Origin: Burkholderia sp. PAMC 26561
GTDB lineage: Bacteria; Pseudomonadota; Gammaproteobacteria; Burkholderiales; Burkholderiaceae
NCBI RefSeq assembly: GCF_001557535.2
Contig: NZ_CP014306.1
Location: 2,046,001 to 2,110,000 of the forward strand
Length of the DNA stretch: 64,000 nt
Direction: 5' to 3'
The first letter of the stretch is position 1. Each line of letters starts with the position of its first letter. The position numbers and the translations under genes are program-made. Shown here piece by piece: positions 29,582-38,940 of this stretch. Below the pieces are notes generated by a model. The model made no database searches and was not told the DNA's origin. It was given only the letters and a program-made list of their open reading frames with translations.

Positions 29582-31243
29582 TTACTCTTCGCTGGTCGCC
29601 GCCACTTTGGAGCGACTGCGTGGCGTAGTCTTGCGAGACGCTTTTTTCGCCGCTGTCTTCTTGACCGCGGGTGCTTTTTGGGACTGGACGGTATCAGGGG
29701 CATCGACGTTTGCACCCGGCTCAGCATGGGTCGGCGGTGCCGCAGCTTTCTTCGATGCCACCTGACGCCCGCGCCTTGCCGCGCCGCGCTTCGGTTGCGG
29801 CGCCTCGGTGATCTCGCTCAGCAACGCAAGCGCTTCTTGCTCGCGCTCCTCGATGGCGGGTATCGGCGCAATGGCCGGTTCTTCGACAGTCACCGGCGCG
29901 GGATCGAAGTAGGGCGGTTCAGCCTGGACGTTCGGCGCATCGGCGAACAGCGGTTCGCGGACCTGCTGCGGTCGCGCGTTGCGTCCATTCCCGCGATTAC
30001 GCTCCCGGCCTGATCCTTGACGCGACTCGGCCTGAACTTCGGGTTGCGTCGCGGGGTGCGCTTCGGGCTCTTCTTCATAAAACGGCGATACCGGGCGCTT
30101 TGACTGCTCGCTCGGCTCGCTTCTGCGATGCCATTCGTCACCAAAGTCGGTTTGTGCTTCGACCGGGGCATCGGCTTGCGCTTCGGAAGGTGCCTCGGCT
30201 TGCGCTTCAGCAGGCATATCGGCCTGCGCCTCGGCGAAGAGCGGTTCGGAAGCCTGCGGCCGCGTGTTGCGTCCCCGCCGGCGATTGCGCTCGCCACCCG
30301 ATCTCGCCGCCTGACGGTTTTCCGCCGCGACAACCGGCGCTTCGACTTCGCGCACCGTTTCGACTGCAGCGACCGTCTGCGTCCTGTACACGAACGCGCC
30401 CGATTTCTCGTCGCGCCCGACTTCCAGCAACCCACGCGACTGCGCTTCCTCCAGCAAATTGCCGAACGCGCGGAAGCCATAGTACGACTCGTTGAAATCA
30501 GGCTTGCGCCGCTTGATCGCGCTCTTCAAGACCGATGCCCAGATCTTCCCGCTTTCGCCGCGCTCGGAAGCGAGGTCATCGAAGGTTTCGACCGCAATCG
30601 CGATGGCTTTCGCCTTGCGCGCTTCGATTTCCTGCTTGGGCTGGCGGTCTTCGTCGGAGCCGCGCTTGTTCGGTGAAGACGCCGATGCAGCCGCCGCATT
30701 CGCATCGCGCGCGTCGCGTGCTTCACGGGCCTCGCGCGCTTCACGTTTGGCGATGGCGCGTTGCTGCTCGCGCACGAGGTCATCGTAGAAAATGAATTCG
30801 TCGCAGTTCGCGACGAGAAGATCGGAGGTCGAATTTTTCACGCCCACGCCGATCACTTTCTTCGCGTTCTCGCGCAGCTTCGAGACCAGCGGTGAGAAGT
30901 CCGAATCCCCGCTGATGATCACGAATGTATCGACGTGGGACTTCGTATAACAGAGGTCGAGTGCATCGACCACGAGGCGGATATCCGCCGAATTCTTGCC
31001 CGACTGACGCACGTGCGGAATTTCGATCAGCTCGAAACTCGCTTCGTGCATGGCGGCTTTGAAACCCTTGTAGCGATCCCAGTCGCAGTAAGCCTTTTTC
31101 ACCACGATGCTGCCCTTGAGCAGCAGACGTTCGAGCACCGGCATGATGTCGAACTTGTCGTACTTCGCGTCGCGCACGCCGAGGGCGACGTTTTCGAAGT
31201 CGCAAAACAACGCCATGCTGACGCTTTCGGGGAATGAGGCCAT
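29582..31243 (-). CDS. NYN-domain ribonuclease-like protein with OST-HTH/LOTUS domain and RNase E-like disordered tail
   Basis: A 553-residue protein. Residues 8-152 form an NYN/LabA-type PIN domain with acidic residues D15, D87 and D113/D115 (ALFCDFENV, SADIRLVVDAL, ISGDSDFSPLV). A charged REA-repeat helix follows (166-181), then a LOTUS domain (about 213-290; VETFDDLASERGESGKIWASV and YGFRAFGNLLEEA). The rest is disordered: an Arg-rich RNRRRGRNTRPQ-EPLFAEA module (319-339), an EAQA repeat, a second copy of the module (413-436) and a histone-like Lys/Ala tail. It probably binds and cleaves RNA. The ATG at 31243 has a GGAG site. Confidence 0.85.
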   Translation of the reverse strand: MASFPESVSMALFCDFENVALGVRDAKYDKFDIMPVLERLLLKGSIVVKKAYCDWDRYKGFKAAMHEASFELIEIPHVRQSGKNSADIRLVVDALDLCYTKSHVDTFVIISGDSDFSPLVSKLRENAKKVIGVGVKNSTSDLLVANCDEFIFYDDLVREQQRAIAKREAREAREARDARDANAAAASASSPNKRGSDEDRQPKQEIEARKAKAIAIAVETFDDLASERGESGKIWASVLKSAIKRRKPDFNESYYGFRAFGNLLEEAQSRGLLEVGRDEKSGAFVYRTQTVAAVETVREVEAPVVAAENRQAARSGGERNRRRGRNTRPQASEPLFAEAQADMPAEAQAEAPSEAQADAPVEAQTDFGDEWHRRSEPSEQSKRPVSPFYEEEPEAHPATQPEVQAESRQGSGRERNRGNGRNARPQQVREPLFADAPNVQAEPPYFDPAPVTVEEPAIAPIPAIEEREQEALALLSEITEAPQPKRGAARRGRQVASKKAAAPPTHAEPGANVDAPDTVQSQKAPAVKKTAAKKASRKTTPRSRSKVAATSEE

Positions 31244-31336
31244 AGAAACTCCAGCAGAATGCCGGGCGTACACGGCAGTATTAATGTGCGCACATGATAT
31301 CTGTTTGTGCGGCGCGGTTTGCGGCGTGAAAAACAA

Positions 31337-32251
31337 TCAGCACGCGGAATGGAGTGTTGGCGCGGCCGGCGGAAAACATCGCTCACATATGAAGTCGATG
31401 AACACCCGCAATTTCGGAGCCACATGTTTGCCCGATGGCCACATGATGCGAAACGTCCCGCCGCTCTGCGCGCAGTCGTCGAGCACGTCGACCAGCCGGC
31501 CCGACGCCAGATGCTCGTGGATCGCGAAATCCGGCAGATAAGCGATTCCCACGCCCTGCAACGCGAAGCAGATCCGCGCTTCAAGGCTGTTGCAGACAAT
31601 CGACGGCGGCAGTTGAAAGTCGGTTTGCACTTCGTCCCGGTGAAGAGGCCAGACCTCCAGCTTTCCTGTATTGGGATATCGGAACTGAATGCATGTGTGC
31701 TGCATCAGATCGTTTGCGCTCAGAGGTTTCCCACGTGCCTCGAAGTACGCGGGCGAGCCGACCAGCAGCATGTGGTACGCGCCCATGCGCCGGCTCGTGA
31801 GACGTGAGTCGAGCACATCGCCGGTGCGAATGACGGCATCGAATCCTTCTTCGATGATATCCACCTGCCGGTCCGTGAAATCCAGATCCAGGTCTACGGC
31901 CGGATAAGCCAGTTTGAAGCCGGCGATCACATGCAGGAACGGCTCGGTGACAAGCGGCAGGCTGACCCGCAAGCGGCCGCGCGGCGCGACATTCACCTGG
32001 GACAACTCGGCTTGCGCCGCCTCGATTTCAGCGAGGATGCGGCGGCTGCGCTCAAGGAACAGCGCGCCTTCGGACGTCAGGGTGACGCTGCGTGTGCTGC
32101 GGTGAAACAGCCGCACACCGAGCCTTTCCTCCAGCGCGCTCACACGCTTGCCGACCGCCGACGCCGATACCCCGAGCAACCTGCCCGCTGCCACGAAACT
32201 TCGTGTCTCCGCGACCTGAACGAAAACGTTGAAGGCGCTGACGCTGTCCAT
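31337..32251 (-). CDS. LysR-type transcriptional regulator
   Basis: A 304-residue LysR protein: N-terminal winged HTH (FNVFVQVAETRSFVAAGRLLG, SASAVGKRVSALEERLGVRLF), linker helix, and an effector domain starting near GRLRVSLPLV. The second ATG (32251) is chosen because the GGGAG site is 6 bases upstream of it; the first ATG (32257) abuts that site. It is divergent from the quinone-reductase-like gene and probably controls it. Confidence 0.9.
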   Translation of the reverse strand: MDSVSAFNVFVQVAETRSFVAAGRLLGVSASAVGKRVSALEERLGVRLFHRSTRSVTLTSEGALFLERSRRILAEIEAAQAELSQVNVAPRGRLRVSLPLVTEPFLHVIAGFKLAYPAVDLDLDFTDRQVDIIEEGFDAVIRTGDVLDSRLTSRRMGAYHMLLVGSPAYFEARGKPLSANDLMQHTCIQFRYPNTGKLEVWPLHRDEVQTDFQLPPSIVCNSLEARICFALQGVGIAYLPDFAIHEHLASGRLVDVLDDCAQSGGTFRIMWPSGKHVAPKLRVFIDFICERCFPPAAPTLHSAC

Positions 32252-32257
32252 CTTCAT

Positions 32258-32366
32258 CTCCCGATTACGGAGACAAACCTCCGCACAGAGCGGAACTCTA
32301 CCCTACTTACTCCGGAACCCGGCGCTGCCTAGCATGAGACATCGCCAATTACGGAGTCCAACGCTC
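32258..32366. promoter_or_regulatory. Divergent LysR/reductase control region
   Basis: ATTACGGAG occurs twice in the same orientation (32264-32272 and 32348-32356). The first is part of an inverted repeat CGGAG-6-CTCCG (32268-32283). These are candidate LysR binding sites; the pattern is suggestive only. Confidence 0.35.
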
Positions 32367-33392
32367 ATGAACACCACCATCAATCGCTGGGAAGTCCCGT
32401 CGCTGGGCCTCGATAAACTCGCTATGCGCACCGCGCCCCGTCCCATGCCAAAGCCGGGCGAAATGCTCGTGCAGGTCGAAGCGGTCTCGTTGAATTACCG
32501 CGATGCCGAAGTCGTCGACAACGGCATGGGCAACACTCTCGAATTTCCGTTCACGCCGGGTTCCGATATGGCCGGACGCGTCGTGGAACTGGGCGAGGGC
32601 GTGACGCGCTTTGCGGTCGGTGATCGCGTGATTTCGGCCTACATTCCGGGCTGGATCGATGGCGCACCGCGCTCATGGGCCGAGGCGCCCACGCAAGGCG
32701 GACCGCTGCCCGGCATGCTGGCCGAGTTCATCGCGACGCCGGCGGAGTGGTGCGTGGCGGCGCCGGCATCGCTGACGGCGGCCGAGGCCAGCACGCTGCC
32801 CGTCGCGGCCGTGACGGCGTGGATGGCGCTCATCGAGCTAGGTCATCTGAACGCCGGTCACACGGTTGTCGTGCAGGGAACCGGCGGCGTGTCGCTATTC
32901 GCGGTCCAGCTTGCAGCGGCGAACGGCGCGACGGTGATCATCACCAGCAGCAGCGACGAGAAAATCGCCCGCGCGCTCGAACTCGGCGCAACGCACGGCA
33001 TCAACCGCCACAAGACGCCCGATTGGCAGCACGAAGTCCGCAAGCTGACTCATGGCCGTGGCGCGGAACACATCCTCGAGATGGCCGGCGGCGATAACCT
33101 CGCGCGTTCGCTTCAGGCCGTGGCGACGGGCGGCCGGATCTCGGTGATCGGATTGCTGGAATCGGATCAGCTCACGCTGCCTATCCTGCAGTTGCTTGGC
33201 AGCAGGGCATCGGTGGTGGGAATCGCGGTCGGGCCGCGCCGCGTGCTGGAAGACGTGGTGCGCATGATCGACCGGCACGAGATCAAGCCGGTTATCGATG
33301 CGGTGTATCCGTTTTCAGAAGTGCCGCAAGCGTTCGAACATCTGAAGCGTGGTCCGTTCGGCAAGGTCGTGGTGCAGGTCGCCAAACCATGA
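32367..33392 (+). CDS. Zinc-independent medium-chain dehydrogenase/quinone reductase
   Basis: A 341-residue MDR-superfamily oxidoreductase. Landmarks are the N-terminal LNYRDAEVVDNGMG and FPFTPGSDMAGRVVELGEGV, and the NAD(P)-binding GTGGVSLFAVQLAAANGA. The cysteine/histidine zinc ligands of alcohol dehydrogenases are absent, so it is closer to NADPH:quinone reductases. The ATG at 32367 is used; upstream open frame lies in the regulatory region. Substrate unknown. Confidence 0.85.
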   Translation: MNTTINRWEVPSLGLDKLAMRTAPRPMPKPGEMLVQVEAVSLNYRDAEVVDNGMGNTLEFPFTPGSDMAGRVVELGEGVTRFAVGDRVISAYIPGWIDGAPRSWAEAPTQGGPLPGMLAEFIATPAEWCVAAPASLTAAEASTLPVAAVTAWMALIELGHLNAGHTVVVQGTGGVSLFAVQLAAANGATVIITSSSDEKIARALELGATHGINRHKTPDWQHEVRKLTHGRGAEHILEMAGGDNLARSLQAVATGGRISVIGLLESDQLTLPILQLLGSRASVVGIAVGPRRVLEDVVRMIDRHEIKPVIDAVYPFSEVPQAFEHLKRGPFGKVVVQVAKP

Positions 33393-33658
33393 CCCACGCG
33401 ATAAAACCCGCCAGCGCAATGCCGTACATTGCGCTGATTTGTTCTCTGCACACGCGGTGTCGCTGGCGTTCGTGGGACATCGTTTGGTCTTGTGCTCGCC
33501 ATACCCGCGACAATCCGGGTCGCCGACAAGTTTTCCTATGAGGCGTCGTCCCTGTTCTGCGCGGCTGTGGATTTTCGCGGCGCTGCCGATGGTGGTGATC
33601 GTGGCGAAGGCCGCGATGTTCGGCGCGCATGCTCAAAGGCGGGGTGTGTCGGCCCAGC

Positions 33659-33952
33659 TTAGTTGATCCGCCCGTAGCCCATGTCTTGCAGCAGCATGGC
33701 GTAGGCGCGTTGTTCGTCGCCGCCGCACTCGGCGATCAGGCTTTGCCAGTTGCGTCGCGCGAAGTAGCGGCGAATCACGGAAAAGACCGCAAAGCGCATT
33801 GCCCATGCAACGATGGTCAGGCCAATGTACTGGACACCGGGCAAGAAGTACCACGCGCTCAGGGTGAAGCCGGTGAGGACGAGCGTGGCCAGCACCATTA
33901 GCGCGTTGACCGTCGCCATCTGTACATAGAGTCTTCGCGCTGGGTCTGCCAT
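33659..33952 (-). CDS. Small hypothetical inner-membrane protein
   Basis: A 97-residue protein with two hydrophobic segments (about residues 14-36 and 40-58) and a basic-to-polar C-terminal tail (RRYFARRNWQSLIAECGGDEQRAYAMLLQDMG). The start at 33952 gives a short polar N-terminus before the first helix. No family recognised; isolated between a dehydrogenase gene and a tRNA. Confidence 0.65.
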   Translation of the reverse strand: MADPARRLYVQMATVNALMVLATLVLTGFTLSAWYFLPGVQYIGLTIVAWAMRFAVFSVIRRYFARRNWQSLIAECGGDEQRAYAMLLQDMGYGRIN

Positions 33953-34141
33953 GTCGCTCTCATCGCTTGCGTTGCCTTGTACGCCCGGAAAGCAATGCAT
34001 TTCCCGAGACCATGGAAGACTTTACGGCAAATTTTGAGGAAACTTGAGAACGCCGCTTCGTATTCGTGTGGGAACGAACATGGGCCGCAGCCAAGAGAGG
34101 CTTTTGCGTGTGGACTCAGATGAGGACTTCAGATATTTGCG

Positions 34142-34226
34142 TGGTGCCCGGGGCCGGAATCGAACCGGCACGCCTTGCGGCGGGGGATTTTGAGTCCCCT
34201 GCGTCTACCAATTTCACCACCCGGGC
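34142..34226 (-). tRNA. tRNA-Leu (anticodon CAA)
   Basis: An 85-base class-II tRNA on the minus strand. The 7-bp acceptor stem GCCCGGG/CCCGGGC, the GGTAGACGC D-arm, the anticodon loop CTCAAAA within GGGGA/TCCCC, a short variable arm and the TTCGATT T-loop are all present, with CCA encoded. It decodes UUG. Confidence 0.96.
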
Positions 34227-34348
34227 AAACAGCATTTGAACTTGCCAGCAGACCCGGAGTAAATCCGACGCCAACCGGCAAGTCAGCGATTATGCCTAAA
34301 ATCGTTTGCGGCGGCAAGCCTCTGAACGTCTGCCCTGGATAACACAGT
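34227..34348. other. Gap between tRNA-Leu and binding-protein pseudogene
   Basis: About 120 bases holding the presumed tRNA promoter (transcribed leftwards). No gene or clear element recognised. Confidence 0.3.
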
Positions 34349-35508
34349 TCACTGGCTCAAATACGTGAACTGGCCGTTTTTGATGATGCCCATCACGCTC
34401 GCCCGCTGGTCCAGCCCGACGTGATCCGTGACGCTGGTGCTGACCACGCCGTTCGGCACGACCAGCTCATGCGCGTGTTCCAGTTCCGCGCGCAACGCAA
34501 CGCGAAACGCCGGCGTTCCAGGTTGCCCGGCCTTCAACGCGCGCCCAACTGCATCCTGCAAGCGCGGATAGACACCGGCTGCATCGCCGGCAAACTGGGT
34601 CACCGTGCCTTTGCCGTACCTGGCCTCGTAAGCATCGACGAAAACAAGCGCCGCTTTCTTCGATGGATGATCCGCCGGCAACGTCCGCGCGACCACGACC
34701 GGTTGTGTCGGGAAGAGCGTGCCTTCCACGTCCTTGCCGCCGAGCTTGATGAATTCCGGCGTCGCAATGCCGTGCGTCTGGTAGATCGCGCCCTTGTAGC
34801 CGCGCTCGACCAGCGTGCGCTCGGGCAATACGGTCGGTGTACCCGCGCCCGCAATCAGCACTGCGTCCGGCTTCGCTGCCATCAGCTTGAGAATCTGGCC
34901 GGTCACGCTGGCATCGGTGCGATTGAACCGCTCGCTCGCGACCACCTTGATATGCCGCAACTCGGCGAACTTGGAAAACTCGTTGAACCAGCTATCGCCG
35001 TAACTATCGGCGAAACCAATGAAACCCACCGTCTTCACGTTGCGATTGACCATTGTGCGGGTCATCACGTCGGCCATCGCGCGGTCGGTCTGGGCCATCT
35101 TGAACGCCCACACTTTCTTGCCTTCCTGCGGCTCGACCACCGATGCCGATCCGATCAGCGTGATCATCGGCGTCTGGTATTCCGCGACCGGATCGAGCGC
35201 CGCGAGCGCTGCCGGCGTGATGTTCGGTCCGACGATGACATCGACCTTGTCTTCGGTAATCAGCTTGCGGATATTGCGCACGGCGGCGCCCGGGTCCGAT
35301 CCGTCATCGAGGATGATGTATTCGGCCTGCTGACCCGCGATGGTCTTCGGCCACATCAGCATTGCGTTCTTGCTCGTGATGCCGATAGCGGCCGCTGGCC
35401 CCGTACTCGACAAGTCGATGCCAACCTTCAACTGCGCGCTGGCCGCTGCGCTAAAAAAGCGACCGCGCTGAACACGAGCGCCGGCCGCATGAACTTCGAC
35501 AACTTCAT
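34349..35508 (-). pseudogene. Branched-chain-type ABC substrate-binding protein with frameshift in the signal peptide
   Basis: The long frame (34349-35431) encodes a periplasmic binding protein of the Leu/Ile/Val fold starting LKVGIDLSSTGPAAAIG. Its natural start is the ATG at 35508 with a GGAG site, giving signal MKLSKFMRPALVFSAVAF. That frame ends in a stop after the T6 run at 35453-35458. Restoring one T would read on as AFFSAAASAQLKVGID, a perfect signal-peptidase site. As written the protein cannot be exported. This is either a real 1-base deletion or a homopolymer sequencing error. No permease or ATPase genes are adjacent. Confidence 0.8.
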
Positions 35509-35549
35509 TGGATGGTCTCCGCGAAGAGGTGTGGTTTAGAAAGAGGGAA

Positions 35550-36491
35550 TCAAAGCTCGTAGCTTTCGTGCTCGCCCGAAAGCGCCTGTTCTATGAGCTT
35601 GCGGTTCATGGAAGGCGAAAGCAGTTCAACGAGCGTGTATACATAACTGCGCAGATACGCACCTTGTTTCAACGCGAGCCGCGTGACGTTGGTGCCGAAC
35701 AGATGGCCAACAGGCATCGCGCGAAGATGTTTGTCGCGTTCCGGGTTGAAGGCGATGTCCGCGAGAATGCCCACGCCCAATCCGAGTTCCACGTACGTCT
35801 TGATCACGTCGGCATCGATTGCTTCCAGCACGATGTCCGGCGTCAGGTGGCGCAGCGCGAACGCCTGATTGATCTTCGAGCGGCCAGCGAACGCATTGTC
35901 GTACGTGATGATCGGGTATTGCGCCAGGTCGTCGAGCGTCAACAGCTTGCGCTCGAGCAGTGGATGATCGGGCTGCACCACGGCCACGTGATGCCACTGG
36001 AAACACGGCAACGAGACCAGTTCCTTATAGTTGGCGATTGCCTCGGTCGCGATCGCGATGTCCGCCTGATCGTGGATGACCATTTCGGCAACTTGCGTCG
36101 GGCTTCCTTGCAAGATCGAAAGGTGGACCTTGGGAAAACGCTTTTTGAACTCGGCGATGGCTGTCGGCAACGAATAGCGCGCCTGGGTGTGCGTGGCGGC
36201 AATTACGAGGTTGCCCTGGTCCTGCGCGGCGTAATCCTTACCGACCCGTTTGAGGCTCTCGACTTCCTGCAAGATTTTTTCCACCGATGCCAGGATAATT
36301 CGCCCTGGCTCCGTCAGCGAACGTACCCGTTTGCCATGACGTGTGAAGATTTCGACTCCGAGTTCATCCTCGAGCTCGATGATTGCCTTCGATACCCCCG
36401 GCTGCGACGTAAACAGCGCTTTAGCAGCTTCGGTCAGGTTGTAGTTCTGCCGGACGGCTTCGCGCACGAAGCGAAACTGGTGCAGATTCAT
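35550..36491 (-). CDS. cysB: CysB-family LysR transcriptional regulator
   Basis: A 313-residue LysR protein of the CysB/Cbl group. The HTH is distinctive: MNLHQFRFVREAVRQNYNLT and TSQPGVSKAIIELEDELGVEIF. The effector domain has IAATHTQARYSLP, the inducer-binding region of CysB proteins. CysB senses O/N-acetylserine and activates sulfate assimilation genes. Its position divergent from cysI supports that role; Cbl, a paralogue for sulfonate use, is the alternative. Confidence 0.9.
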   Translation of the reverse strand: MNLHQFRFVREAVRQNYNLTEAAKALFTSQPGVSKAIIELEDELGVEIFTRHGKRVRSLTEPGRIILASVEKILQEVESLKRVGKDYAAQDQGNLVIAATHTQARYSLPTAIAEFKKRFPKVHLSILQGSPTQVAEMVIHDQADIAIATEAIANYKELVSLPCFQWHHVAVVQPDHPLLERKLLTLDDLAQYPIITYDNAFAGRSKINQAFALRHLTPDIVLEAIDADVIKTYVELGLGVGILADIAFNPERDKHLRAMPVGHLFGTNVTRLALKQGAYLRSYVYTLVELLSPSMNRKLIEQALSGEHESYEL

Positions 36492-36711
36492 ATATAACCC
36501 ATCCGCATATCAAAGTAATTTATCAGTCGTTTGCAATATATAGGAAGTTTATTACCATCGAGACAATTTTTCCAATATCGATATCTGTATTTGTCATAAG
36601 CAAATGAGGGCAATGTCCGAACGGCATTGCGGCGCATGACTCTACTGATATCGATGTGCGGCGTGGCTAGGACGCCGTCCTGACGGAACTACTAAAAACT
36701 GGGGCCCCCGA
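36492..36711. promoter_or_regulatory. cysB-cysI divergent promoter region
   Basis: 220 bases, AT-rich from about 36500 to 36600 in contrast to the surrounding coding DNA. It must hold the promoters of the regulator and the cys operon and probably CysB sites, which have no strong consensus to mark them. Confidence 0.45.
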
Positions 36712-38391
36712 ATGTATCAATACGATCAGATCGACCAGAAAATCGTCGACGAACGCGTCGCTCAATACAGCGACCAGGTGCGCCGACGTTTGTCCGGCGA
36801 GTTGAGCGAAGAGGAATTTCGTCCGCTGCGCCTGCAGAACGGTCTCTACATGCAGCGCCATGCGTATATGCACCGCATCGCGATTCCTTACGGCAATCTG
36901 CGCAGCGACCAGATGCGCATGCTCGGCACCATCGCGCGTGAGCACGACCGCAATTACGGCCACTTTTCGACGCGCACCAACATCCAGTTCAACTGGATCC
37001 AGCTCGAAGAAACGCCCGAGATCCTGCGCAAGCTGGCGTCGGTGCAAATGCACGGCATTCAAACGTCGGGAAACTGCATCCGCAATATCACGGCTGATCA
37101 GTTCGCCGGCGTGGCGCCCGATGAAATCGTCGATCCGCGTCCGTGGGCGGAAATTCTCCGTCAATGGTCGACCTTCCACCCGGAGTTCGCGTGGCTGCCG
37201 CGCAAGTTCAAGATCGCGGTGAATGGTTCGGTGGAAGATCGCGCGGCCGTGCAAGTGCACGATCTGGGCGTGTATCTGAAGAAGAACGAGGCCGGTGAAG
37301 TCGTCGCGAGCATCCTGGCGGGCGGCGGTCTGGGACGCACGCCGATCGTCGGCGCGGTGATCAAGGAAGATCTGCCGTGGCAGCATCTCCTGACGTATTG
37401 CGAAGCCGTATTGCGTGTGTATAACCGCTACGGCCGTCGCGACAATATGTATAAGGCGCGTATCAAGATCCTCGTGAAGGCGCTGAGCCCCGCCAAATTC
37501 GCGCAGCAAGTGGAAGAAGAATGGGCCCACTTGAAGGACGGTCCTTCCACGCTCACGCAAGAAGAGCTTGACCGGGTATCGCAATTCTTCGCTCCGCCCG
37601 CATATGAAAAGCTGCCGGACACGGATGCATCGTATGAAAAGCATCTGATCGACAGCAAGCCGTTCGCGCGCTGGATCGAACGTAACGTGCGGCCGCACAA
37701 GGTGGCGGGGTATGCGTCGGTGACGTTGTCGCTGAAGCCCACGGGCATTGCTCCCGGCGATGCAACGGACGTGCAGATGGAAGCCGTCGCCGATCTCGCC
37801 GATGAATATTCATTCGGTGAAATTCGTGTCTCGCACGAGCAGAACCTGATCCTGGCGAACGTGAAGAAGCGCGACTTGCATGCGGTGTGGGAACGCGCGA
37901 AGGCGCTGGGGTTTGCGACATCGAATATTGGTTTGCTGACCGATATCATCGCGTGCCCGGGCGGCGATTTCTGCTCGCTCGCCAACGCGAAGTCGATCCC
38001 GATTGCACAAGCCATTCAGGAACGCTTCAGCGATCTCGACTACGTATATGACCTGGGCGATCTGACGCTGAACATCTCCGGTTGCATCAATGCGTGCGGT
38101 CATCATCACATTGGCAACATCGGTGTTCTTGGCGTCGATAAGGACGGCTCGGAGTGGTATCAAGTGACGCTTGGCGGCGAGCAGAGCTCGGGCGCAACGG
38201 GCGCGCATCTGGGCCGCGTGATCGGCCCGTCGTTCTCGGCGGAAGAGATGCCCGACGTGGTGTCGCAAGTCATCGATACCTTCGTTGAGAATCGCATCGA
38301 GGGCGAGCGTTTCATCGAGACGTACGGCCGTATCGGAATTGCGCCGTTCAAGGAACGCGTGTACGCGTCGCGCCAGCCGGCGCATGTCTGA
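36712..38391 (+). CDS. cysI: Sulfite reductase hemoprotein subunit
   Basis: A 559-residue siroheme/4Fe-4S enzyme that reduces sulfite to sulfide. The cluster ligands are C415-x5-C421 (CPGGDFC) and C458-x3-C462 (SGCINACGHHH). Substrate-binding arginines lie in GHFSTRTNIQFNW and HGIQTSGNCIRN. No CysJ flavoprotein is in the operon, so electrons must come from ferredoxin or another partner. First gene of cysI-DUF934-cysH-cysD-cysN-SUMT. Confidence 0.95.
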   Translation: MYQYDQIDQKIVDERVAQYSDQVRRRLSGELSEEEFRPLRLQNGLYMQRHAYMHRIAIPYGNLRSDQMRMLGTIAREHDRNYGHFSTRTNIQFNWIQLEETPEILRKLASVQMHGIQTSGNCIRNITADQFAGVAPDEIVDPRPWAEILRQWSTFHPEFAWLPRKFKIAVNGSVEDRAAVQVHDLGVYLKKNEAGEVVASILAGGGLGRTPIVGAVIKEDLPWQHLLTYCEAVLRVYNRYGRRDNMYKARIKILVKALSPAKFAQQVEEEWAHLKDGPSTLTQEELDRVSQFFAPPAYEKLPDTDASYEKHLIDSKPFARWIERNVRPHKVAGYASVTLSLKPTGIAPGDATDVQMEAVADLADEYSFGEIRVSHEQNLILANVKKRDLHAVWERAKALGFATSNIGLLTDIIACPGGDFCSLANAKSIPIAQAIQERFSDLDYVYDLGDLTLNISGCINACGHHHIGNIGVLGVDKDGSEWYQVTLGGEQSSGATGAHLGRVIGPSFSAEEMPDVVSQVIDTFVENRIEGERFIETYGRIGIAPFKERVYASRQPAHV

Positions 38392-38403
38392 GGAATAAAG
38401 CAC

Positions 38404-38940
38404 ATGGCTTCGATTATCAAGAATCGCGAAGTGGTTGAAGACACTTGGCACGTGGTGCGTGCAGGTGAAGACGGTACGCTGCCTGCTGTCGATGCGTTGC
38501 TGCCCGGCAAGGTGATCGTGCCGTTCACGTGGTGGAAAGCGCACAAGGCATCGCTAGGTTCGGCGCACAAGAAAGAGCCGATCGGCGTCTGGCTTGCTCC
38601 CGACGACGAACCCGCCGAACTGGTCGAAGACTTCGACAAGATCGCGCTGATCGCGGTGGACTTTCCGAAGTTCAGCGATGGCCGCGGTTTCAGCATCGGC
38701 CGTTTGCTGCGCGAGCGTTATCACTGGAAGGGCGAGTTGCGCGCCATTGGCGACGTGCTGCGCGACCAGTTGCGCTTTCATGAACGCTGCGGTTTCGACG
38801 CGTTCGCCGTTCGCGCCGACAAGGACATTCACGACGCGTTGAACGCGTTCAGTGAACTGAGCATCCCGTATCAAGGCGCGGTCGACGATCCGGACCCGCT
38901 GTTCCGCCGCCGTGAAAAAGCTGCCGGGGCCGCTGCATGA
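38404..38940 (+). CDS. DUF934 protein, sulfite-reduction associated
   Basis: A 178-residue soluble protein of the DUF934 family, found almost always next to cysI in beta- and alpha-proteobacteria. Recognisable segments are the VPFTWW near the N-terminus, VDFPKFSDGRGFSIGRLLRER and the C-terminal half LRDQLRFHERCGFDAFAVR. It has one Cys and no cofactor motif. Its conserved place between cysI and cysH suggests a role in sulfite reduction, mechanism unknown. It overlaps cysH by 4 bases. Confidence 0.88.
   Translation: MASIIKNREVVEDTWHVVRAGEDGTLPAVDALLPGKVIVPFTWWKAHKASLGSAHKKEPIGVWLAPDDEPAELVEDFDKIALIAVDFPKFSDGRGFSIGRLLRERYHWKGELRAIGDVLRDQLRFHERCGFDAFAVRADKDIHDALNAFSELSIPYQGAVDDPDPLFRRREKAAGAAA

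Noticed and set aside
33538..33666. 42-codon plus-strand open frame with one hydrophobic segment
   Set aside because: No ribosome site, and it overlaps the end of the convergent small membrane protein gene; not distinguishable from chance.
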